Assembly: GCF_000284015.1 (NCBI RefSeq)
Contig: NC_016943.1
Coordinates: 1,405,541 to 1,469,540 of the forward strand
Direction: 5' to 3'
Source of the DNA: Blastococcus saxobsidens DD2
Lineage (GTDB): Bacteria > Actinomycetota > Actinomycetes > Mycobacteriales > Geodermatophilaceae
DNA length: 64,000 nucleotides
Under the pieces are notes generated by a model that worked only from the letters and a program-made list of their open reading frames with translations, did no database searches and had not been told where the DNA came from. The position numbers were made by a program, and so were the translations under genes. Positions within the stretch are counted from its first letter, which is position 1. Each line of letters opens with the position of its first letter. This document shows positions 50,905 through 59,500 of the stretch, one piece after another.

Positions 50905-53264
50905 CCCGAGGATTCATCGTGGACACGCACCTCCTGCGCGAGCTCGGAGACCTGCTCGTCGGACGAGACAGCACAGCGGTGCTGGAGCTGATAAAGAACG
51001 GGTACGACGCAGACGCCGCCGTGGTGCGGGTGGGCGCGCAGCAGCTCGACCATGCGGAGCTGGCGGTGCTGACGGTGGAAGATGACGGCAACGGCATGAC
51101 CTTGCAACGGTTCGAGGCTGCCTTCCTGAGGATCGCCGGCCGCGACAAAGAGGTCGGAGATCGCACGTCGCCGCGGTACCAGCGTGCCTACACCGGGCAG
51201 AAGGGGATCGGTCGTCTGGCGAGCCAGAAGTTGGCCAAGCGACTCGACGTGTCCAGTCGCCCTAACGCCCACGTCGCGTCTGCCGGGGAGGAGGGCGTGC
51301 ACGCAGCCATCGACTGGGAGGAGATCGACCGTCAGGACCGGTTGGACATGCTGGAACGGGGGCTTGAGGTCTCGGGCACCCCGATCGTGGGAAATCTGCC
51401 GTCAGGTACCGCCCTGGCCCTGCGAGGCCTGAAGCGTCCGTGGACACGTGCACAGATCGCCAGCTTCGTCACCGAGCTCCAGACGGCGCAGCCCCCGGCT
51501 CTCCTCATGGGCGCAGATGCTGATGCGCTCGCGTTGGTAGGGGACCCGTTGATCAGGACGCCGCACGTTCGTGACGCGTCGATGGGTGATCCAGGGTTCT
51601 CGATCCAACTGGCGGGTGACCTGGACGCTGGAGACGACCTATGGGCCACTGCAGCCGAGAGCTTCAGCTGGTGCGTCGAGGTGGACGTCGAGAACGGTCG
51701 CGTTCGCTATCGGATCACCCCGACCCGCCCATTTGCTCAGACGGAGCCTCTTGCCAGGCCGTACAACTTCGAGGCAGTCGTCGACCCGTCCCTCCGGTTT
51801 CAGGCGCGCTTCTTCGTCATGCCTAATGCCACAGCTCGCGGCCCGCTTGGCGGCTTCACGCGAGCGCACAGCGGAATTCGCGTCTACCTCGAGGGTTTCA
51901 GGGTTCTCCCTTACGGCGAGTACGGAGACGATTGGCTCGAGATCAATCGCGATTACCGTGGAGGGGCGCGGTATTACACGATCGACCTTGACGAGGATGC
52001 GAGTGACCCCGTCGACCTCGACCGTCGCGAGGCCCTCAACGCGATCGCGAGCATCGGCTACTACGGCGCGGTCTTCCTGACCACGTCGGGAGCGCCCGAC
52101 CTGCAGAGTCTGATCAACCGCGAAGGGTTCGTTCCCGGTGCATCGTTCGACGCCATTCGCGGCATCGTCCAGAATGGTGTCCGGCTCAGCGTGCGAGTGC
52201 GACGCTCCTTGCACAACCTCCGTCAAGCGCTGAAGGAGAAGGGCCCGGGACCCGCCGAGTCGCCCGACGACCAATTGTCAGGCGCAGGCGGGCGCGACGA
52301 TGGAACAGCTCCCGCCTCGCCGGAGGCGGAGCCCCACCCGCAACCACGCGCTTCGTACGACCTGCTGGCGCGACGGGAGCCTGCCGCAGAGGCACACCAA
52401 GCCATGCAAAGCGCGGCAACTGCCGCGGAGCAGCTGGAGCGGTCCCCTGCAGCCATGCGCAGTGGAGGCCCCGAGGTGCGGGCCCTGGTGGACGGCTTCC
52501 GCGCCGCCAACTCGGTGTTGCAGGACATGCGGTCGATCCAGCCGGAGCTTCGCACGCTCGCAGGCGTGGGCCTGCAGTTGGGCGCATTCGTGCACGACAT
52601 CAACGGGATGCTGGCATCCACGACGACCGTCCGGAGCCTTCTGCGGGAGGCAATCGTTGCAAGTCCCGATGGGCAGCAGCGGCGTGAGCTGCAAGTGATC
52701 CTGCGCGCAGCCGACGAACTCGCCCATGTGCTCGCGCGCCAGAGTTCGTACTTGACCGACGTGCTCAGCACCGACCCGCGGCGCAGAAGAGCGCGAGTAC
52801 TCGTCCGGGATCGATGTGAGTCGGTGCTCCGATTCCTCGAAGCTCGGCTGGCCGGCAAGAAGATCGCAATACACGTCGACATTCCACCAGACCTCAAGAC
52901 ACCCCCGATGTTTCCCGCCGAGATGACGGTGCTGCTCACGAACCTGCTCACGAATGCCGTGAAGAACGCCGCTGACGGCGGAAACATCTGGATCGATGCG
53001 AAGGAGGATCTCGACGGAAACACTGAGATCCTCATCGCGAACGACGGGACGAAGGTGGATCTCGCCGAAGCCGAACGCTGGTTCCTGCCCTTTGAGAGCA
53101 CGACCACCACGGTCGACGAAGTTCTCGGGCAGGGCCTCGGGTTGGGACTGCCGATCGTCCGTGCCATCACTGACGACTACCGCGGGGACGTGAGGTTCGT
53201 CGCCTCTCCGCACGGTCCGGGGTCGGCCGTGCGGGTCCTGCTCACAAGGAAGGACCGGCCATGA
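50901..53264 (+). CDS. Protein with two GHKL ATPase modules, kinase-like C-terminus
   Basis: A 787-residue protein. Residues 1-250 form an Hsp90/MORC-like ATPase: N box STAVLELIKNGYDADA (Glu29, Asn33), VEDDGNGMTL (about 59-68) and YTGQKGIGRLASQKLA (about 97-112). After a middle region, the last 240 residues look like a histidine kinase. They show GLQLGAFVHDINGMLA (candidate phospho-acceptor His near 563), LLTNLLTNAVKNAADGG (N box), IANDGTKVDLAEAERWF and GQGLGLGLPIVRAI. The second ATP site thus keeps N and G2 boxes but a reduced G1. No sensor or membrane span is seen. The receiver-like gene follows with ATGA overlap, and signalling between them is inferred. Confidence 0.78.
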   Translation: MTRGFIVDTHLLRELGDLLVGRDSTAVLELIKNGYDADAAVVRVGAQQLDHAELAVLTVEDDGNGMTLQRFEAAFLRIAGRDKEVGDRTSPRYQRAYTGQKGIGRLASQKLAKRLDVSSRPNAHVASAGEEGVHAAIDWEEIDRQDRLDMLERGLEVSGTPIVGNLPSGTALALRGLKRPWTRAQIASFVTELQTAQPPALLMGADADALALVGDPLIRTPHVRDASMGDPGFSIQLAGDLDAGDDLWATAAESFSWCVEVDVENGRVRYRITPTRPFAQTEPLARPYNFEAVVDPSLRFQARFFVMPNATARGPLGGFTRAHSGIRVYLEGFRVLPYGEYGDDWLEINRDYRGGARYYTIDLDEDASDPVDLDRREALNAIASIGYYGAVFLTTSGAPDLQSLINREGFVPGASFDAIRGIVQNGVRLSVRVRRSLHNLRQALKEKGPGPAESPDDQLSGAGGRDDGTAPASPEAEPHPQPRASYDLLARREPAAEAHQAMQSAATAAEQLERSPAAMRSGGPEVRALVDGFRAANSVLQDMRSIQPELRTLAGVGLQLGAFVHDINGMLASTTTVRSLLREAIVASPDGQQRRELQVILRAADELAHVLARQSSYLTDVLSTDPRRRRARVLVRDRCESVLRFLEARLAGKKIAIHVDIPPDLKTPPMFPAEMTVLLTNLLTNAVKNAADGGNIWIDAKEDLDGNTEILIANDGTKVDLAEAERWFLPFESTTTTVDEVLGQGLGLGLPIVRAITDDYRGDVRFVASPHGPGSAVRVLLTRKDRP

Positions 53265-54397
53265 CGATTAGGCCCTATGTGCTGATCATCGACGACGACC
53301 CCGCCCAAGAGGCTTTCGCCCTCCAGCTGAGCCGGCATGGGGTCGACGCGGATCACGTCTTCCCCGATGACGTCTCCACCCGGCACCTCGAGCGTGCCGC
53401 TCTCGTGCTCATCGACGAGTACTTGGAGAGGTGGCCCGCCCGCGAGAAACTCAAGGATCACCCGACGCTGTTCATCCGCGACGGCGTCGCGCTGGCGGCC
53501 GTGCTTCGCGCTCAGCTAGAACATCGTGGACCAAACATCTCCGACTCGACGCCGTCCCGGACTGCGGTCGCGCTGCGCACTGGTCATCTCAGCCATCTTG
53601 CGAGCGGCCTGCCGCGACACCTCTGGTCGCCAGCCGTGGCGTCCCGCTACGACCTCGAGTGGGTGGCCGAGAAGAGCGCCGCACCGGACACGCTCGCGGC
53701 CATCGCACTGGCGGCCGCCGCACTCCCCGAGACGTGGGACCCCACCAAGCCGGTCCAGCAGCGGGAATGGCTCAGCCTCGCGGACACACCATGGGCAGCA
53801 GATGCGCTGGCGCAAATCGAGCAGTGCCGCCCGCCGTGGTCGACGCTGTCCGCGACATCTGCCGGACGGCTCTGGCTCGCCTGGTTCCTGCAAAAGGTTC
53901 TCCCGTTTCCTACGTTCTTGGTGGACGACTTGCGGGCCGCGGCGTACCTGGGCCTGCGGGAGGAGGCTTTGGATCAGGTGGTCGCGAGTGCGACTGACCT
54001 GTCGAGTCGGCTCGGCGGCGCCGTGTACACAGGCCAGTTGAGCGGTTTCGCAGGGCGAAGATGGTGGCGAGCTGGCCTTGCGGCGTTCCGGCGCCAACTG
54101 CTTGCGGAGAGCGGTGGCCGCGGCCCTGCGGATGCAGCCGAACGGATCATCGAGGCGCATGGTGCTCCCCTTGAGGTACTGGGCCTCACGTACCCGGTCT
54201 TCACCATCGACCGCAACTATCAGACGTCGTCGCGCCCCATCGAGGTGACGGACGCCCTCCGACTCCAGCCGGACGGTTGGCCCTCCTACGCGGACGACCC
54301 CTGGCTCGCACGAGATGACGTCGACGACGAGCCCGAACTCGCCAAGCTAATCGTGCTCGACGACCGACAGGAAGGTGCCGGTGACGCAGAGGACTAA
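53261..54397 (+). CDS. Receiver-domain-like protein with unknown C-terminal domain
   Basis: A 378-residue protein. The N-terminal 115 residues resemble a response-regulator receiver: YVLIIDDDPAQEAFALQL gives the acidic triad (Asp11-13) and AALVLIDEYLERW places a possible phospho-acceptor at Asp52. TLFIRDGVALAAVLR is less like the usual Thr/Lys switch, so phosphorylation is uncertain. Residues about 120-350 have no domain I recognise, with many tryptophans (QQREWLSLADTPWAAD, GRRWWRAGL) and an acidic end. There is no DNA-binding domain. Coupled translation with the kinase-like gene on the left and overlap with the PIN gene on the right support a signalling link. Confidence 0.72.
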   Translation: MTIRPYVLIIDDDPAQEAFALQLSRHGVDADHVFPDDVSTRHLERAALVLIDEYLERWPAREKLKDHPTLFIRDGVALAAVLRAQLEHRGPNISDSTPSRTAVALRTGHLSHLASGLPRHLWSPAVASRYDLEWVAEKSAAPDTLAAIALAAAALPETWDPTKPVQQREWLSLADTPWAADALAQIEQCRPPWSTLSATSAGRLWLAWFLQKVLPFPTFLVDDLRAAAYLGLREEALDQVVASATDLSSRLGGAVYTGQLSGFAGRRWWRAGLAAFRRQLLAESGGRGPADAAERIIEAHGAPLEVLGLTYPVFTIDRNYQTSSRPIEVTDALRLQPDGWPSYADDPWLARDDVDDEPELAKLIVLDDRQEGAGDAED

Positions 54398-55004
54398 GGC
54401 TCTGGGAGCTCATTACCTGGACTCAGGCCCTCTGCTTTGTCTTGGTGGCTCGGCCACGATGGCAGACCTCTACGACCAGACCTATCTCGCGGAGGCGCGG
54501 TTAGTCGGAGCGGTGGCAGCGGAGATCAGCCGGCGTGCGGTCAGGCGAACCGCACCGGGTGATCCCCGCCGACAGGGGCCGGCAGATCGAGCGGCGCGCG
54601 TCGCGGCGGGTCGGTACCGCCCGCTTCTGGACGCGGCGGCCCCCAGACCGACGCCGGCACCGCCGCACCTCACGAGCATCGAGGCAAGTCTGCACACCCG
54701 GGCTCAGAGAAAGCAGCCGGGAAAGATCCTGCACCCGGACGAGCACCGGGGAGAGTCAGAGTCGATCCACGCCGCGGCTGCCGATGGCTCTGGCTTCGTC
54801 TCCTGCGATGACGACGCTCGCCTCGAAGCAGCAGCGCACGGTGTCCCTGTCGAGACGTTCGTCGACATCGCCCGACGCCTGGCCGCGATACAGCGCGATG
54901 TCAAGCCGAAGCGAATCGTGAGCGAGTTGCAAAGCCTCGCGCGAAACGGGATCGACATCGGCGACGTCGTGCAATCCGTCCTAGACCTGCGTATCGCCCC
55001 GTGA
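54381..55004 (+). CDS. PIN-domain-like nuclease, last gene of the operon
   Basis: A 207-residue protein starting at GTG 54381, which is well spaced from an AGGAAGG ribosome site (GTG 54375 is possible). The first PIN Asp lies in HYLDSGPLLCLGG (Asp14). The second half has the typical HRGESESIHAAAADGSGFVS with catalytic Glu, then CDDDARLEAAAHGVPV (Asp) and ETFVDIARRL. PIN proteins cut RNA and often act as toxins or defence effectors. No separate antitoxin gene is seen, so control may be by the receiver-like partner. The coding region overlaps its predecessor by 17 bp. Confidence 0.72.
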   Translation: MTQRTKALGAHYLDSGPLLCLGGSATMADLYDQTYLAEARLVGAVAAEISRRAVRRTAPGDPRRQGPADRAARVAAGRYRPLLDAAAPRPTPAPPHLTSIEASLHTRAQRKQPGKILHPDEHRGESESIHAAAADGSGFVSCDDDARLEAAAHGVPVETFVDIARRLAAIQRDVKPKRIVSELQSLARNGIDIGDVVQSVLDLRIAP

Positions 55005-55179
55005 CGAGCCGCGTTCTCTCGCCCGGCGGCACGCACCGACAGTTGTTCTCGCTGTCGCGTGATCGCCCCGACCGTCCGTCACCCCCGGCGACCTGCTGTC
55101 TGAGCTCAAGCCGCCACCTGACTCTCAGAACCCTCGCGTGTGTACATGCTATGCCGGGCCTTCGGGGACCATGGGCTGC

Positions 55180-56259
55180 ATGTCGAGGAGGCGGAACGCT
55201 GACGAACGCAAGAAGCTGCGCATCGGGCATGTGAGCGAGCGCGGCGCCGTCAACGCGGCTCGCGCGCTACTGGAACGTCACGGGCTCGTCGTGGATGAAG
55301 TGGATGGCCGCAGCGATTACGGACGCGACCTGGTCGTCGACATCACCGAAGACGGGGCGCTCACTGGCTCCGTGGTCGGTATCCAAGTGAAGGGTGACCG
55401 TCGATTCATCCGAGCAGACGATTGGGAGCTGCCCGCCACTCCCAAAGACCGTCGGTATTGGTCTGAATCCAGCGTGCCCGTCTTCGGTATTCTCTGGGAC
55501 CCCGACAGTGGCCGTCTTCGCTGGGCAAATCTGACGGCGTATGCGCGCACAGCCTCCCGACCAGGTCCCGAGGACATCGTCCGCTTTCCTCCCTCGCAAG
55601 CTCTGTCCGACGAAACACTCCCGGCGCTAATCCAAGCAGCAAACGAGCACCTTCGACTCTGGTCCCCGGCGGCGGTTCTGGGTCTCTTCGACACGAACGA
55701 CGAGTGGCGTCGCAACGCGGTCTACGACTGCTGGACACTCGGTCGCTCAGACGTGCGCGCGTTCGTACTTCTGCGCCGAGCGCTGCCCGGGTTACGCGGC
55801 GAGAGCCTGAGACAGGCCATCATCACGTTAAGTTACTTAACACCGCACCCGGACATCTACTGGCACTCCGGCAACTGGATCCCGCCTGGGATCAAGCAGC
55901 AGGCGCGGGCGTCGTTTCGTTGGTCCGCAGAGGAGCTCGTCCATCTGGTGTCGGCAGTCGAGGAGCGGCCCGAGGAGACGCCCGGGTGGGAGCGCGGCGG
56001 GCTTGGCCAATGCCTGTGGTGCCTGCTCGTGGAAGACGGAGAGCTCGAGCGGGTGGCTGCCCAGGCAGTCGGACTCGCTGTTGCTCGTAGCGAGCTCGAG
56101 GTTGCCCTTCGCCTGCTCGTGATCGCGCAGGCGAGGGCCGACGCCCCACTCGACATGGTGCGGCAACTGATCGAACTGAATCCACGGTTACGCGCCCACT
56201 GGTACTTAACAGAGCTCGTTCAGGACTTAGAAGAGTTCGGCTTCGTCGACGTCTACTGA
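55180..56259 (+). CDS. DUF4365 nuclease-like protein
   Basis: A 359-residue protein if started at ATG 55180 (ATG 55171 is also possible). The N-terminal 110 residues match the DUF4365 type. ERGAVNAARALLERHGLVVD is followed by SDYGRDLVVDITEDG and SVVGIQVKGDRRF, supplying Asp, Asp and a QxK of a PD-(D/E)XK nuclease fold. The rest is helical and HEAT-like with repeated ARSELEVALRLLVIAQARAD patterns. DUF4365 proteins are frequent in defence regions. It is separated from the PIN gene by a 175-bp gap and has its own start region, so it may be independent. Confidence 0.7.
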   Translation: MSRRRNADERKKLRIGHVSERGAVNAARALLERHGLVVDEVDGRSDYGRDLVVDITEDGALTGSVVGIQVKGDRRFIRADDWELPATPKDRRYWSESSVPVFGILWDPDSGRLRWANLTAYARTASRPGPEDIVRFPPSQALSDETLPALIQAANEHLRLWSPAAVLGLFDTNDEWRRNAVYDCWTLGRSDVRAFVLLRRALPGLRGESLRQAIITLSYLTPHPDIYWHSGNWIPPGIKQQARASFRWSAEELVHLVSAVEERPEETPGWERGGLGQCLWCLLVEDGELERVAAQAVGLAVARSELEVALRLLVIAQARADAPLDMVRQLIELNPRLRAHWYLTELVQDLEEFGFVDVY

Positions 56260-56566
56260 CACCGTGATGGGCGGCCCCGCAGGCGCCACGAAGCCTGACG
56301 GGGTTCGCGCCTGACCTGAGGCTTTGACCTGACGCGAGAATCGCCCAAGAGGTACCGGAAGCCTGCAGCCAAGAACCGAAGTTCCGTCGCCTTGATCTGG
56401 AGCTGGCTCGGCACCGCGAGAAGCCGCTAGCTGTAGTGCCCACGATCTAGGTGGGGTGGTCCTCGACCGAAGCCCAGCCGGGTGGACGTTCGGCTAGTCG
56501 ATCTCTGGCCCACTCGTCCGGGCGGGGCAACCCTGTCCTGCCGCTCTGTCGGGCAAGATACGAAGC
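56260..56566. other. 307-bp gap before the type ISP gene
   Basis: No gene is seen. TGACCTGA occurs twice close together (about 56311-56335), within a region that must hold the promoter of the restriction gene. The repeat could bind a controller, but none of the neighbouring genes is an obvious C protein. Confidence 0.35.
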
Positions 56567-59500
56567 GTGACGGGGACTATCCACGCTGTCCTGGACCGCC
56601 TGCGCGGCGAATCGCTGGACGAGCGGGACAAGGGCAGCAAGTTCGAGCAGCTGATCCGGGCGTACCTGATGACCGACCCGGAGTGGACGTCCCGGTTCTC
56701 CGACGTGTGGCTGTGGTCGGACTGGCCGGGGCGCGCCGGCCGGCCGGACACCGGCATCGACCTGGTCGCATTGAACGCCGACGACGGTGGGCTGACCGCG
56801 ATCCAGTGCAAGTTTTACGGCTCGGGTCGCACGGTCGCCAAGGCCGACATTGACTCGTTCGTGTCCGCCTCTGCTTCCGCACAGTTCACCCGGCGCATCG
56901 TCTTCGACACGGCGGCCGGCTGGTCGGCGAACGCGGAGGACACGCTGGCCGACGGCGTCGCCCAGCGGGTGGACATCGGCTACCTGGCCGACGCGGCGAT
57001 CGACTGGGGTCAGTTCTCGTGGACGACGCCAGAGATCGTCGTCCCCACGGGCAAGAAGGCGCTGCGCCCGCACCAGCAGAAGGCGCTGGCCGACGTCCGC
57101 GCCGGGCTCGCCGTGCACGATCGCGGCCAGCTGGTGATGGCCTGCGGTACGGGCAAGACCTTTACCAGCCTGCGGATCGCCGAGGAACTGGCCGGGGCGG
57201 GGAGGAACGTGCTGTTCCTCGTGCCGAGCATCCAGCTGCTGAGCCAGAGCCTGCGGGAGTGGATGGCCAACGCCGAGGTCGACATCCGGGCGATGGCGGT
57301 CTGCTCCGACGTCCGCGTGGGGCGGCAGGCACAGTCCGACGACGCCGACCAGCTGCCGATCGACCTGACCGAGCCGGCCTCGACCGACCCCGAGACCCTG
57401 CTCGCCCGGTTCGAGCAGGGCACGAACGCCGCCGGGCGCATGCGGGTGATCTTCTCCACCTACCAGTCGATCGACGTGGTCACCCGTGCGCAGGAGCTCG
57501 GCCTTCCCGACTTCGACCTGGTGATCTGCGACGAGGCGCACCGGACCACCGGGGTGACCCTCGCCGACAAAGACGAGTCCGCGTTTGTCCGCGTGCACGA
57601 CGCAGGCGCCCTGAAGGCGGCCAAGCGTCTCTACATGACCGCGACTCCTCGGGTCTTCGGGGAAGAGGTCAAGCGCAAGGCCACTGACGCTGACGCGGTC
57701 CTGGCAGACATGGGGAACGCCGACGTGTTCGGCCCCGAGCTGCACCGGCTCGGCTTCGGTCAGGCGGTGGAGGCCGACCTGCTCACCGACTACAAGGTGC
57801 TGGTGCTGGCCGTCGATGAGAAGTACGTGGCCGAGAACTTCCAGCAGGCGATGGCCAACTCCGGCGAGATCCAGCTCGACCAGGCGGCCAAGCTGATCGG
57901 CTGCTGGAACGGCCTGGCCAAGAACTTCGGGCCCGGGGCCAGCGACGACGACGCTCGTGCCGTCGACAAGGCGCCGATGCGGACGGCGGTCGCCTTCGCG
58001 CAGCACATCAAGGCGTCCAAGGCGGCGGCGTCCGCGTTCCCCGATCTGGCCGATCGGGCGCAGATCGACGCGCCGGACGACCGGCCGAAGCTGCGTGTCG
58101 AGGCCGCGCACGTGGACGGCACGATGGGGGTGCACGAGCGCAACACCCACCTGGCGTGGCTCAAGGAGCCGGCAGGGGACGGGGTGTGCCGGGTGCTGAC
58201 CAACGCCCGGTGCCTGTCCGAGGGCGTGGACGTGCCGGCGTTGGACGCAGTTCTGTTCCTCACCCCGCGGGGCTCGCAGGTGGATGTCGTGCAGTCGGTC
58301 GGCCGGGTGATGCGCAAGGCGCCGGGCAAGGAGCTGGGCTACATCGTGCTGCCGGTGGTGGTCCCCAGTGGCGTCGCGCCGGAGGAGGCGCTGCGGGACA
58401 ACGAGCGGTACAAGGTGGTCTGGCAGGTGCTGCAGGCGCTGCGCAGCCATGACGACCGGTTCCACGCGCTGGTCAACCAGATCGAGCTGAATAAGCGCAA
58501 GCCGGACCAGATCGAGATCGTCTCCATCACCGACCCGACGGACGGCGACGGCGTCACCGTCCCGGATCCCGGCAAGCCCGGCGAGAAGACCCCTGAGCAG
58601 CTGCTCATGGAGTTCCCCGCCGACCAGTTCCGGGACGCGATGTTCGCGCGGATCGTGAACAAGGTTGGTGAGCGTCGCTACTGGGAGACGTGGGCGAAGG
58701 ACATCGCCGACATCGCCGCCGCGCACGTCACCCGGATCAAGGGGCTGCTCGCCTCCCCCGGGCCAGCGGCGAACGAGTTCGGGCACTTCGTTGCCGGGCT
58801 GCGAGGCAACCTGAATGACTCGATCACCGACGACGCAGCGATCGACATGCTGGCCCAGCACCTGATCACTCGGCCGGTGTTCGACGCCCTGTTCGCCCAC
58901 TCCAGTTTCCTTGAGGGCAACCCGGTGGCCCGGGTGATGGAGAACATGCTGGCGGTGCTCGACGAGCACGCTCTGGAGTCAGAGAACGAGACTCTCGAGG
59001 GCTTCTATGAGTCCGTCCGCAAGCGGGTATCCAACGTGGACAACGCGGCCGGCAAGCAGAAGGTGCTCGTCGAGCTATACGACAAGTTCTTCGCCACCGC
59101 CTTCCCCATGACCGTGGCGAAGCTCGGCATCGTCTACACGCCAGTGGAGATCGTCGACTTCATTCTCCGCTCGGCCGACGAGGTACTGCGCGCGGAGTTC
59201 GGCCAAGGGCTGACCGACGAGGACGTGCACGTCCTCGACCCGTTCACCGGCACCGGCACCTTCCTGGTGCGCCTGCTGCAGAGCGGGCTGATCGAGCCGC
59301 ACGACCTGGCCCGAAAGTATGCGAACGAGCTGCACGCCAACGAGATTCTGCTACTGGCCTACTACATCGCCGCGGCCAACATCGAGACGACCTTCGAGGA
59401 GCTTGAGGGGACCCCGCAGCCGTTCCCCGGTCTGGTGCTCACCGACAGCTTCCAGTCATGGGAGGACAGCGACCAGCAGGACATCGAGGTCATCCCGGAG

